In this document: positions 26,415-35,223 of the stretch, piece after piece
Position numbering within the stretch: the first letter of the stretch is position 1
Layout: each line of letters begins with the position of its first letter
Source: Bradyrhizobium tropiciagri
GTDB taxonomy: Bacteria; Pseudomonadota; Alphaproteobacteria; Rhizobiales; Xanthobacteraceae
Direction of reading: 5' to 3'
DNA: 64,000 nt
NCBI RefSeq assembly: GCF_018130545.1
Contig: NZ_JAFCKF010000002.1
Location: 558,001 to 622,000, forward strand
Notes under the pieces: generated by a model
Told to the model about the DNA's origin: nothing
Seen by the model: the letters and a program-made list of their open reading frames with translations, nothing else
The model's database searches: none
Translations under genes and position numbers: made by a program

Positions 26415-27140
26415 TTAGTGTGCCGGCTTCTTGCGGTTGCGCTTGGCCAGCACGTTGAACATCTCGACCGCGGCCGAGAACGCGATCGCGAAATAGATGT
26501 AGCCGCGCGGAATGTGGAATTTGAAACCGTCGGCCACCAGCGCCACGCCGATCAGCACCAGGAAGGCCAGCGCCAGCATCTTGGTGGTCGGATGCTCCGC
26601 CACGAACCGCGCCACCGGCCCGGACGAGATGTACATGATCACGCAGGCGATCACGACCGCCGCGACCATGATCTCGATGTCCTGCGCCATGCCGATTGCG
26701 GTGATGATCGAGTCCAGCGAGAACACCAGGTCGATGATGATGATCTGCACGATCACCCAGAAGAACGCGTTGGGGCTCGGCTTGTCCTGCTCCTCGGCGT
26801 CACGCGCCTCGACCTCGGCGTGGATCTCGTGGGTCGCCTTGGCGATCAGGAACAGGCCGCCACCGATCAGGATGATGTCGCGCCAGGACAGCGCGACGCT
26901 CGAGATGGTGATCACCGGCTGCGTCAGTCCGATCAGCCAGACCAGGACGCTAAGCAGGAGGATGCGGAACACCAGCGCCAGCAGCAGGCCGATCTGCCGC
27001 GCACGGTTGGCCTGCGGCTGCGGGATCCGCGAGACGAGCACCGACAGGAAGATGACGTTGTCGATGCCGAGCACGATCTCGAGCGCAGTCAGGGTCAACA
27101 GCGCAGCCCAGGCTTCCGGGCTGGTGATCAATTGCATCAT
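26415..27140 (-). CDS. TerC family integral membrane protein
   Basis: 241 residues with seven or eight spans. TerC marks are TALEIVLGIDNVIFLSVL near the N-terminus and DLVFSLDSIITAIGMA in the middle, each supplying acidic residues within spans that are linked to metal (Mn2+) transport in characterised members. An acidic loop (HAEVEARDAEEQD) and a His/Lys tail are cytoplasmic. Its ATG overlaps the stop of the upstream pcs gene by four bases, so they are co-translated. Confidence 0.9.
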   Translation of the reverse strand: MMQLITSPEAWAALLTLTALEIVLGIDNVIFLSVLVSRIPQPQANRARQIGLLLALVFRILLLSVLVWLIGLTQPVITISSVALSWRDIILIGGGLFLIAKATHEIHAEVEARDAEEQDKPSPNAFFWVIVQIIIIDLVFSLDSIITAIGMAQDIEIMVAAVVIACVIMYISSGPVARFVAEHPTTKMLALAFLVLIGVALVADGFKFHIPRGYIYFAIAFSAAVEMFNVLAKRNRKKPAH

Positions 27141-27865
27141 GCTCTGAAGGCTTTCATCCGGCGGATCACGGTGTCGCTGCCGACGATGTAGACGGCAATG
27201 GCGCAGAGACCGAAGGTGATCGAGGGGCCGACCACGAAATCATTGGCGAGGGTGTACATCCCGAGCAGCGCCCAGGCGCCGAGCAGCCAAAGCGTCAGCC
27301 AGCGCAGCCGCACCACGCGGAACGGGTGCAGCACGTGGAATGGCGCGAAGGTCAGTGCGATCAGGATCGCGACCACGATGGTCGACAGCACCGGCGGCAG
27401 ATGCAACAGGAACAGATAGAATGCCGCTGCATTCCATAGCGCCGGAAAGCCGCGGAAATGATTGTCGTCGGATTTCATGCGGCGGTCGGCGAAATACAGC
27501 GCGCTGGAGACCACGATGCCGATGCCGAGGATCGGCGCGGCCAGCGGCAGCAGCATGCCGCTCGCGGTGATCGCATAGGCCGGCACGAACACATAGGTAA
27601 CGAAATCGACCACCAGGTCGAGCACCTCGCCCGACCAGTTCGGCTGCAACCGCACCACGTCGAGCCGGCGCGCCAGCGGGCCGTCGATCCCGTCGATGAT
27701 CAATGCCACCCCGAGCCAGGCGAACATGTTGGCCCAGTGCTCGCGCACGGCTTCCAGCATCGCCAGCAGCGCGACCCCGGCGCCGAGCGCCGTGAAAATA
27801 TGAACGGAGAATGCGGCGGTCCGCATCCGTTCTGGCAACGCATCGGGCTGGCTCGAGGGCTCCAT
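27137..27865 (-). CDS. pcs: Phosphatidylcholine synthase
   Basis: 242 residues from the ATG at 27865. About eight membrane spans. The CDP-alcohol phosphotransferase motif appears in the Pcs form: IIDGIDGPLARRLDV followed by NWSGEVLDLVVDFVTYV. Pcs condenses CDP-diacylglycerol with choline in the inner membrane, the one-step route used by rhizobia for a lipid they need in host interaction. Four-base overlap with terC. Confidence 0.93.
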   Translation of the reverse strand: MEPSSQPDALPERMRTAAFSVHIFTALGAGVALLAMLEAVREHWANMFAWLGVALIIDGIDGPLARRLDVVRLQPNWSGEVLDLVVDFVTYVFVPAYAITASGMLLPLAAPILGIGIVVSSALYFADRRMKSDDNHFRGFPALWNAAAFYLFLLHLPPVLSTIVVAILIALTFAPFHVLHPFRVVRLRWLTLWLLGAWALLGMYTLANDFVVGPSITFGLCAIAVYIVGSDTVIRRMKAFRA

Positions 27866-27998
27866 CGGCCGAAGTGCTATCAGGAATCGGCCCCCTTTGC
27901 ATATGCGGTCTTGCGGCGTTCCGCCGCGCAAAGCGTTGGAAACTCTTGGTGGTTACCGATGACTTGAAAATCGGGCCAAGCATGTCAAATGTCCTGAT

Positions 27999-29195
27999 AT
28001 GAACGACAGCTCGCAGGATTATGACGTTATCGTAATAGGCGGCGGCCCGGCCGGATTGACGGCTGCGATTGCGCTTGCCGACGCCGGCGCGCGGACCGCG
28101 CTCTTGGCGCGCCGCCTGCCCTATGCCGACAACCGGACCACCGCGCTGCTCGGCGCCTCCACCGAGATCCTAGAGCGACTGGACGTCTGGCGGCGCTGCA
28201 GCGACAAGGCCGCAGCGCTCAAGACCATGCGCCTGGTTGACGACACCGGCCGCCTGATCCGCGCGCCGGAGGTGCGGTTCTCGTCGGACGAGATCGGCCG
28301 CGAGCAGTTCGGCTTCAACATCGACAATCGCGCGCTGGTCGCAGCCCTCGAGGACCGTGCCGCCGAGATGGCGGCGCTGACCCGGTTCGACGACGAGGCC
28401 GCCTCGGTGCAGCCCGATGATGCCGAGGTCACCGTGGTGACGCGGCAGGGCCCATCACTTCGCGCCCGGCTCGTGGTCGGCGCCGATGGGCGCAATTCGC
28501 TGTCGCGCGAGGCCGCCGGCATCGAGGTGACGAGCCGTGAGCTCGGGCAGTCCGCCCTCACCTTCAACATCACGCACAGCCGGCCGCATCAGAACATCTC
28601 GACCGAGTTTCATACCGAGCACGGCCCCTGCGTGTTCGTGCCGCTCGCTGGCAACCGGTCCAGCGTGGTCTGGGTCTCCTCGCCCAAGGAGGCCGAACGG
28701 CTCAAGGCGCTCGGCGACGATGAGTTGTCAGCCGCGGCGGAGCGGCAGTCGCATTCGATCCTCGGCCGCGTCGAGGTCCAGGCCGGCCGTCACGTGTTTC
28801 CGCTCGCGATCGAGCGGCCGCGGCAATTTGCAAAGGACCGGATCGCGCTGGTCGGGGAATCCGCCCACGTGCTGCCGCCGATCGGCGCGCAGGGCCTCAA
28901 CATGGGGTTACGCGACGCCGCCGATATCGCCGAGATCACGGGCCAGGCGATCGGCCGCGGCGAGGATCCCGGCGCGCCAAACGTACTGGCGCGCTACCAG
29001 GCGGCGCGGCGGCCGGACGTTGCCAGCCGAACCTGGGCGATCGACATCGCCAACCGCTCGCTGCTCAGCGACTTCCTCGGCGTGCAGACGGCACGCGCTG
29101 CCGGTCTGCATCTGCTCGGCGCGTTCGGCCCGCTGCGGCGGCTCGCGATGCGCGAGGGCCTCGCGCCGTCCTGGCGGCGGTCGTCTTCCCCCTAA
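27999..29195 (+). CDS. UbiH/UbiF family FAD-dependent monooxygenase
   Basis: 398 residues. The FAD fingerprint is VIVIGGGPAGLTAAIALADAG, then the DG motif VVGADGRNSLSREAAG, then the second FAD/ribityl motif ALVGESAHVLPPIGAQGLNMG shown in part, followed by GLRDAADIAE. This is the class A hydroxylase family acting on the ubiquinone ring. Alphaproteobacteria use related enzymes (UbiL, UbiM, UbiH) with different ring positions, so the position is not assigned. Its 3' end overlaps the convergent AEC gene by four bases. Confidence 0.88.
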   Translation: MNDSSQDYDVIVIGGGPAGLTAAIALADAGARTALLARRLPYADNRTTALLGASTEILERLDVWRRCSDKAAALKTMRLVDDTGRLIRAPEVRFSSDEIGREQFGFNIDNRALVAALEDRAAEMAALTRFDDEAASVQPDDAEVTVVTRQGPSLRARLVVGADGRNSLSREAAGIEVTSRELGQSALTFNITHSRPHQNISTEFHTEHGPCVFVPLAGNRSSVVWVSSPKEAERLKALGDDELSAAAERQSHSILGRVEVQAGRHVFPLAIERPRQFAKDRIALVGESAHVLPPIGAQGLNMGLRDAADIAEITGQAIGRGEDPGAPNVLARYQAARRPDVASRTWAIDIANRSLLSDFLGVQTARAAGLHLLGAFGPLRRLAMREGLAPSWRRSSSP

Positions 29196-30145
29196 GGGAA
29201 CACCAGCCGTCCGCTCTGGATGAACCACATCACGCTGGTCAGCGTGACCACCGAAGCGAAGGTGCCGATCAGCACCGCGACCGAGGCCGGCTCGATCCAG
29301 GTGTCGTTCTGCCGTGCGATCACGAACACGTTGAGCGCCGGCGGCAGCGAGGCCATCAGCACCGCGGTCGCGGCCCAGGGCTGCGCGAACGGACCGAACA
29401 GCAGCATCAGTCCGAAGGCCAGCAGCGGATGGATCAGGAGCTTGATCGCGACCACGCCGGGCACCTCCCACGGCACCCGCTCGAACGGCCGCAGCGCCAC
29501 GGTGATGCCGAGCACGAACAGCGCCGTCGGCGCGGCGGCGTTCTGCAGGAACTGGATGGTGCGGTCGAGTGCGACCGGGATCGGAATGTGAAATGCGGCG
29601 ACCAGCGCGCCGAACACCGCCGACATGATCAGCGGGTTCTGGACGATCTGCTTGAGCACCACGCCGAATGCGTGCAGCAGCGAGGGATGGTCGCGGTCGG
29701 TGAGCTCGATCAGCAGCGGCACGATCGAGAACAGGAAGATGCTGTCGCAGCAGAAGATCAGCGCGGTCGGTGCCGCCGCCTTGGCGCCGAGCACGGCGAG
29801 CGCGAGGCCCGGGCCCATATAGCCGATATTGCCGTAGGCGCCCGACAGGCCGGCGAGCGTTGCCTCGCGCAGCGTCAGGCGTCCCATCAGCTTGCCCGCG
29901 ACCATCGCCAGGAAGAACGCGAGCACGGTGCCGAGCGTGGTGGCGATCAGGAATGGCGGGTTGTTCAGCTCCGCAAACGGGGTCTTGGACATGATCCCGA
30001 ACAGCAGCGCGGGCAACGAAACGTAAAGCAGGAAGAAATTCATCCAGGCGAGCCCGCTCTCGGGCAAACCCCTGGCTTTTCCGCACGCGTAGCCGATGAA
30101 GATCAAGCCGAAATACGGCAACGCCAGATTGAGGATATCGATCAT
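29192..30145 (-). CDS. AEC (auxin efflux carrier) family transporter
   Basis: 317 residues with about ten spans in two inverted halves. The first half carries LSGAYGNIGYMGPGLAL, the second ASLPPALNVFVIARQ; both match the discontinuous helices of AEC/BASS-fold carriers. Bacterial members move malonate, malate or similar acids; the substrate here is unknown. Monocistronic, diverging from hspQ. Confidence 0.88.
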   Translation of the reverse strand: MIDILNLALPYFGLIFIGYACGKARGLPESGLAWMNFFLLYVSLPALLFGIMSKTPFAELNNPPFLIATTLGTVLAFFLAMVAGKLMGRLTLREATLAGLSGAYGNIGYMGPGLALAVLGAKAAAPTALIFCCDSIFLFSIVPLLIELTDRDHPSLLHAFGVVLKQIVQNPLIMSAVFGALVAAFHIPIPVALDRTIQFLQNAAAPTALFVLGITVALRPFERVPWEVPGVVAIKLLIHPLLAFGLMLLFGPFAQPWAATAVLMASLPPALNVFVIARQNDTWIEPASVAVLIGTFASVVTLTSVMWFIQSGRLVFP

Positions 30146-30266
30146 TCTGAAAGTAGTTTCTCGGCCGGATTTCGGGTCGTTTTTGCAGGGCTGGAATCGG
30201 TAAACCGGGGGTTAATTCGAGCCTTAGCCCCTAGCATCGGCCACAATGTTGGTCTATCGACGAACC

Positions 30267-30599
30267 ATGATCAAAGCGCGCACCGCCAAATTCCAGATCG
30301 GGCAGATCGTCCGTCACCGGGTGTTCTCCTTCCGGGGCGTGATTTTTGATATCGACCCGGAGTTCAACAACACCGAGGAATGGTGGCTGTCGATCCCCGA
30401 GGACATGCGGCCGCACAAGGACCAGCCGTTCTATCACCTGCTCGCTGAGAACTCGGAGACCGAGTACGTCGCCTATGTCTCGGAGCAGAACCTGCTGCCC
30501 GACGAGTCCGGTGAGCCGATCCGACATTCGCAGGTGGCGGAGATCTTCATCAAGGACAAGTCGGGCGGCTACCGTCCGCGCAATCCCTCGCTGAACTGA
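30267..30599 (+). CDS. hspQ: Heat-shock protein HspQ
   Basis: 110 residues from the ATG at 30267; family members start MIKARTAKFQIGQ, so the upstream ATG at 30246 is not used. The YccV-like fold is visible in VRHRVFSFRGVIFDIDPEF, HKDQPFYHLLAEN and YVAYVSEQNL. HspQ modulates Lon protease substrate choice and binds hemimethylated DNA in enterics. No convincing heat-shock promoter could be read upstream. Confidence 0.92.
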   Translation: MIKARTAKFQIGQIVRHRVFSFRGVIFDIDPEFNNTEEWWLSIPEDMRPHKDQPFYHLLAENSETEYVAYVSEQNLLPDESGEPIRHSQVAEIFIKDKSGGYRPRNPSLN

Positions 30600-30611
30600 C
30601 GCGCGCCCCCG

Positions 30612-30642
30612 GTCCGGCGAATGCTGCGGCATTCGCGCGGAC
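30612..30642. terminator. Hairpin between convergent hspQ and MFS genes
   Basis: A 13-bp stem with one bulged G (30612-30624 with 30629-30642) and a TGCG loop. It lies in the 47-base convergent gap. It lacks a T-run on either strand, so termination by it alone is uncertain. Confidence 0.5.
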
Positions 30643-30646
30643 ACGT

Positions 30647-31921
30647 TCACACGCCCTCACGTTTGGCCAGCGCCACCGCAATCGCCCAGACCACAAAGCC
30701 TGCCAGCGCCAGTCCCGCGCCGACGAGACCCGTTGACGTCCATCCATAGCCTGCCGCGACCGCCATTCCGCCGAGCCACGGACCGAGCGCATTGGCGACG
30801 TTGAAGGCGGAATGGTTGAGCGCGGCAGCAAGGCTCTGCGCCTCGCCCGCGACATCCATCAGCCGGGTCTGCAACACGGTGGCGAGCGCGCCGCCGAGCC
30901 CGATCAGGAATACGTCGGCGCTCAGCGTCCAGAAATTGGTGGCCGCCAGCGGATACAGCGCCAGCGTCGCGGCCGACCACAGCAACAGCCCGCCCGCGGT
31001 CGCCATCAGCGCGCGGTCGGCAAAGCGCGGCACGATGAGGTTGCCGGCGGTGAGGCCGGCGCCGAATACGCACAGCGTCACCGGCACCAGCGCCGGAGAC
31101 GTGTGCGTCACCGCCAGCATGGTCGAGGCCAGATAGGTGTAGACCGAGAACAGCCCGCCGAAACCGATCGCGCCGATCGCCAGCGTCAGCCAGACATGCT
31201 TGCGCCCGAGCGCCGACAATTCGCGCAGCGGGCTTGCATTGGTGTTGGCGGCATCGCGCGGCGCGAAGATCAGCACCAGGATGGCGGTCAAGAGCGCGAG
31301 GCCGGCCACGATCGCGAACGCCCAGCGCCAGCCGATCACCTGCCCCACCCCATTGGCCAGCGGCACACCGATCGTAGTCGCGATGGTGAGGCCGAGAATC
31401 ACGCGGCCGACCGCCGCCGTGCGTTTATCCATCGGCACCAGCGATGCCGCGACCAGCATGGCGATGCCGAAATAGGCGCCGTGCGGCAGTCCGGAGAGGA
31501 AGCGCAGCACCAGCATGGTGTGATAGTCGGGCGCGAGCCCCGACAGGCCGTTCATCAGCGCGAAGAAGCCCATCAGCGCGATCAGGAGATTCCGCCGCGT
31601 CATGCGCGCCGACAGCACGGCAATGACAGGCGCACCCACCACGACGCCGAGCGCGTAAGCGCTGATCGCGTGACCGGCCTGGGGTTCGCTGATGTTGAGA
31701 TCGTGGGCGAAGAACGGCAGCAGGCTCATGGTCGCGAATTCGGCGATGCCGATCGCGAACCCGCCCATCGCCAGCGCAAGATGGACGATGCCCGGATGAA
31801 ATGCGCCGGGGACGTTGTCCTGGTTGACGCGGATACCAGCATCGACCGCAGGAGCGGCGACCGGCGGCTCTGTGAGCCGGGAGAGCGGTTCCCGACGCTG
31901 CGTGCTGACTTGCTGGGACAT
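30647..31921 (-). CDS. MFS transporter (DHA1 / AraJ-like efflux)
   Basis: 424 residues, twelve predicted spans after a polar N-terminal tail of about 38 residues. Motif A in the first loop is SARMTRRNLLIALMGFFAL, and the motif C region reads LGLTIATTIGVPLANGVGQ shown in part. The closest type is the drug:H+ antiporter-1 or arabinose-efflux family of permeases. It is read toward hspQ. No regulator is adjacent, so the substrate is open. Confidence 0.87.
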   Translation of the reverse strand: MSQQVSTQRREPLSRLTEPPVAAPAVDAGIRVNQDNVPGAFHPGIVHLALAMGGFAIGIAEFATMSLLPFFAHDLNISEPQAGHAISAYALGVVVGAPVIAVLSARMTRRNLLIALMGFFALMNGLSGLAPDYHTMLVLRFLSGLPHGAYFGIAMLVAASLVPMDKRTAAVGRVILGLTIATTIGVPLANGVGQVIGWRWAFAIVAGLALLTAILVLIFAPRDAANTNASPLRELSALGRKHVWLTLAIGAIGFGGLFSVYTYLASTMLAVTHTSPALVPVTLCVFGAGLTAGNLIVPRFADRALMATAGGLLLWSAATLALYPLAATNFWTLSADVFLIGLGGALATVLQTRLMDVAGEAQSLAAALNHSAFNVANALGPWLGGMAVAAGYGWTSTGLVGAGLALAGFVVWAIAVALAKREGV

Positions 31922-32186
31922 TGCGCGACTTCCATGACTGCGAATGGCGGCCAGCGGTCACGAACAACCACGCGCGTCTGCGCATCGAAGGCGCTTACCG
32001 CGCTTTCGTCTGGCCTCCCGTATCGGATTTATGATTGTGCTGCGACGCCGGATTTGTCCGGATAAGGCACTGACGGTCCGCGCTCACGGCGCGACGCAAC
32101 CACTGTACCCTTGGTTGAACATCGCACACGATGCGCACGATCACCAGCGCAGCAGGCTGCCATCAGCCAGTCGGTATCGCATGACA

Positions 32187-32213
32187 AAAAAGGCGCCCTC
32201 GCGGGCGCCTTTT
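32187..32213 (-). terminator. Rho-independent terminator of the IalB-like gene
   Basis: A perfect 11-bp stem (32188-32198 with 32203-32213), 4-nt loop, and T-run on the minus strand, 46 bases past the IalB-like stop. It also has TTTT on the plus side. The rest of the 337-base gap (31922-32258) between the MFS start and the IalB-like stop shows no gene. Confidence 0.88.
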
Positions 32214-32258
32214 CGATTGCGATGATCTCGCGTTTTCTTGAACGCGTGATCGAACGTT

Positions 32259-33095
32259 TTACTTGGCAGCCGGGTTGGCCGGAGCTGCCGGCGCAGCGCC
32301 ACCGCCCGCGCCTTCCAGCTTCTTGCGCTGCTCTTCGGCGCGCTTCTGCAACTCTTCCTGCAGCTTCTTCGAGTTCTCCTCGAACACCTTCGGATCGGTC
32401 GGCGGGCCGTCATAGGCCTTGGCGAACTCGGTGTTGAGCGGCAGCGGCAGCGTCAGCGGCGCGCCGTTCGAATTGATCGCCTGAACCACGAGGTTCTGGC
32501 CCTTCTTCATGTTGGCGATCAGCTCGGGGGTTGCTTCATAGTCGGACATGCAGCCGTTCTGGAAGCAGATCACATAGGGCGCCTGCTGCGGCGGGTTGCC
32601 GTCGACGATGATGCGGGTGCCGTGCACGAGCTGCATGCCGAGCGGCAGCGTGACGCGCAGGATCTTCTTCGGCTCGCCTTCCGGCTCGATGATCACGGCG
32701 GCGATCACCGGCTGGCCCGACTCGATGCGGCCGTCCTTGCCGGTGAAGCAAACCTGCTTGGCGTTGGCTTCCTGACCCTTCAGGCAGAACTTGGTCCAGG
32801 GGGCGTAGATCAGCTGGATCTGCTGATCCTGGGCTGGCTGCTGGCCGGCGGCCGCAGCGGGGGCCTGACCTGCGGCCGGTGCCGGGGCTGCTGGCGCCTG
32901 GGCTGCCGGAGCCGGCGCCGCCTTCGGAGCTGCCTTGGGTGCCGCCTTGGGCGCTGCCTTCGGTGCCGCGGGCGCTGCCGGCTGCTGGGCCTGAGCGGCA
33001 GGAACCAGGAGCGCTGCAGAGAATGCCGTCGCCGCCATCAGGGCAACAATTCGCCCATGCGGCCGGACCGGGGCGGCCAAGATACGGAAATTCAT
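32259..33095 (-). CDS. Invasion-associated locus B (IalB) family protein
   Basis: 278 residues from the ATG at 33095, giving a basic N-region, a hydrophobic core and the cleavage site AQA-QQ. A Pro/Ala/Lys stretch with tandem PKAA units (about residues 40-85) precedes the IalB domain, which contains IYAPWTKFCLKGQEANAKQV, CFTGKDGR, LPLGMQLVHGTRII and YVICFQNGC with paired Cys. The C-terminal tail is a Lys/Glu helix then Ala/Gly-rich. IalB proteins are periplasmic or surface proteins, first tied to erythrocyte invasion by Bartonella and common in rhizobia with unknown role. Confidence 0.9.
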   Translation of the reverse strand: MNFRILAAPVRPHGRIVALMAATAFSAALLVPAAQAQQPAAPAAPKAAPKAAPKAAPKAAPAPAAQAPAAPAPAAGQAPAAAAGQQPAQDQQIQLIYAPWTKFCLKGQEANAKQVCFTGKDGRIESGQPVIAAVIIEPEGEPKKILRVTLPLGMQLVHGTRIIVDGNPPQQAPYVICFQNGCMSDYEATPELIANMKKGQNLVVQAINSNGAPLTLPLPLNTEFAKAYDGPPTDPKVFEENSKKLQEELQKRAEEQRKKLEGAGGGAAPAAPANPAAK

Positions 33096-33321
33096 TGCGG
33101 AAAACCCTTTCTGAACGGCAGCGCCCGAAACCGCTGCAGGCGCCGACACATAGCCGTTTGGGCGGCTGTCTCCTAGTCAATTGAGGCGGATACGTGACTG
33201 GCGTTCCCGCCTATCCAATTGCACGCCTTCAATACAGCGGCGCGCGGAAAGATCAATGCCGACAAGCGTATTTGCGCCTATGTGACGACGGGTTTCAGCG
33301 CCCTGTGATAAACCCTCGGAC

Positions 33322-35205
33322 GTGGCGTTTCGCGAATCAAATCCCGCACCTCACACACGTGTTCCCGGGCGCGTCGACCGGCTCGTCTTGCCGTTTGTTT
33401 TGGCACTCTTGGCATTGCTGGCGAGCGGGCTTGCCCCCGCGGCGGCGGCCGAGAGCTATGCCCTCGCGATGCACGGCGCCCCCGCGCTGTCGGCCGACTT
33501 CACCCACCTGCCCTATGCCAATCCGGACGCGCCCAAGGGCGGCCGCCTGGTGCTGAGCCCCAGGGAAGGCACTTTCGACAGCCTCAATCCGCTGATCGTC
33601 AGGGGTCTCGCCGTGCAGCAGCTCAGGGGCTACGCCTATGAGCGCGGCTATGTCTACGAAAGCCTGATGGTGCGGAACAATGACGAGCCGTTCACGCTGT
33701 ACGGCCTGCTCGCCCGCAGCGTCGAGACCGACGATGCCAGAAGCTATGTGACGTTCCACATCGATCCACGCGCGCGGTTCTCCGACGGGCACGCGGTTAC
33801 GGCCGACGACGTGGTGTTCTCGCTCGAGCTGCTGCGCGATCACGGCCGTCCGCTGCATCACCAATATTATTCGAAAGTCGCAAAGACCGAGGTGCTCGAC
33901 CCACTCACGGTGCGGTTCGATTTCGGCGGCGTCGCGGACCGCGAGCTGCCCCTGATTCTCGGCCTGATGCCGATCCTGCCGCGCCATGCCACCGACGTCG
34001 CCAAATTCGAGGAGACGACGCTCGCGCCGCCGATCGGCACCGGTCCGTACCGCGTCACGGACGTCAAGCCCGGTGCCAGCGTGACCTTCATCCGCAACCC
34101 CGATTACTGGGGGCGCGACCTGCCGGTGAACCGCGGCATGTGGAATTTCGACGAGATCAGGCTCGATTATTACCGCGACGCCAACGGCCAGTTCGAGGCG
34201 TTCAAGCGCGGCCTGTACGACTTCAGGACCGAGCCCGAGCCGCTGCGCTGGCACGAGGGCTACGACTTCCCGGCGGTCAAGAGCGGCGACGTGATCCGCG
34301 ATCCGATCAAGATCGGCACGCCGGCGCCATCCGAATATCTGGTGTTCAACACCAGGCGGCCGAAATTCGCCGACGTAAGGGTGCGCCAGGCGCTGCTGAT
34401 GCTGTTCGATTTCGAATGGATCAACCGCAATTACTATTTTGAACTGTATTCGCGCTCGGGCGGCTATTTCGCCGGTTCGGAATTGTCCGCTTATGGCCGC
34501 CCCGCCGACGATCGCGAGCGCGACCTGCTCAAGCCGTATCTGTCGCACATTGCCCCCGACATCCTCGAGGGCCGCTACCACCTTCCCGTCACCGACGGCT
34601 CGGGACGCGACCGCACCGTTCTCCGCGATGCGCTCAAGCTCCTGGCGGACGCCGGCTACGCGCTCGATGGCACGGTGTTGAAGCAGCGATCGACCGGGAC
34701 GCCGCTCCGCTTCGAGATCATGGTCACGACCCGCGAGCATGAGCGGATTGCCCTTGCCTATCAGCGCGACCTGAAGCGGGCCGGCATCGACGTCGCGGTG
34801 CGGGTGGTCGACGCGGTGCAGTTCGAGCAGCGCCGGGTCGCCTATGACTACGACATGGTCCCCATTCGCTGGGACCAGTCGCTGTCACCGGGCAACGAGC
34901 AGTGGTTCTACTGGGGCAGCCAGGCGGCCGACGTGCCGGGCACAAGGAATTACATGGGCGCCAAGGATCCGGCGATCGACGCCATGATCGCGGCTCTGCT
35001 GGCGGCGCGGGAGCAGCCCGCCTTCATCTCGGCGGTGCGCGCGCTGGACCGGGCCCTGATGTCGGGCTTCTACGCTATCCCCCTATTTAACTCGGGAGAG
35101 CAATGGAACGCGCGCTGGAATCGGATAGAACGGCCTTCGACCAATGCGCTGACGGGCTACCTGCCGGAGACCTGGTGGCAGAAGCCCGGCGCGCAATCCA
35201 GATGA
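33322..35205 (+). CDS. YejA-like oligopeptide ABC binding protein
   Basis: 627 residues from a GTG at 33322. Signal peptide to about residue 43 (ASGLAPAAAAE). SBP family 5 marks are YVYESLMVRNNDEPFTLYGL, FHIDPRARFSDGHAVTADDV, APPIGTGPYRVTDVKPG and the YejA-typical FEAFKRGLYDF, ending EQWNARW. The family delivers peptides such as microcin C-type compounds to YejBEF. No permease or ATPase gene adjoins, so it is an orphan or serves a distant transporter. The next gene starts 18 bases later and may be co-transcribed. Confidence 0.87.
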   Translation: MAFRESNPAPHTRVPGRVDRLVLPFVLALLALLASGLAPAAAAESYALAMHGAPALSADFTHLPYANPDAPKGGRLVLSPREGTFDSLNPLIVRGLAVQQLRGYAYERGYVYESLMVRNNDEPFTLYGLLARSVETDDARSYVTFHIDPRARFSDGHAVTADDVVFSLELLRDHGRPLHHQYYSKVAKTEVLDPLTVRFDFGGVADRELPLILGLMPILPRHATDVAKFEETTLAPPIGTGPYRVTDVKPGASVTFIRNPDYWGRDLPVNRGMWNFDEIRLDYYRDANGQFEAFKRGLYDFRTEPEPLRWHEGYDFPAVKSGDVIRDPIKIGTPAPSEYLVFNTRRPKFADVRVRQALLMLFDFEWINRNYYFELYSRSGGYFAGSELSAYGRPADDRERDLLKPYLSHIAPDILEGRYHLPVTDGSGRDRTVLRDALKLLADAGYALDGTVLKQRSTGTPLRFEIMVTTREHERIALAYQRDLKRAGIDVAVRVVDAVQFEQRRVAYDYDMVPIRWDQSLSPGNEQWFYWGSQAADVPGTRNYMGAKDPAIDAMIAALLAAREQPAFISAVRALDRALMSGFYAIPLFNSGEQWNARWNRIERPSTNALTGYLPETWWQKPGAQSR

Positions 35206-35223
35206 TCGACCAGGCGACGCGGC

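Noticed and set aside
30812-32065. 417-codon plus-strand frame opposite the MFS gene
   Set aside because: Shadow of a transporter with twelve clear spans on the minus strand.
32879-33184. Plus-strand Pro-rich frame opposite the IalB-like gene
   Set aside because: It arises from the complement of the PKAA repeats and has no start signals.
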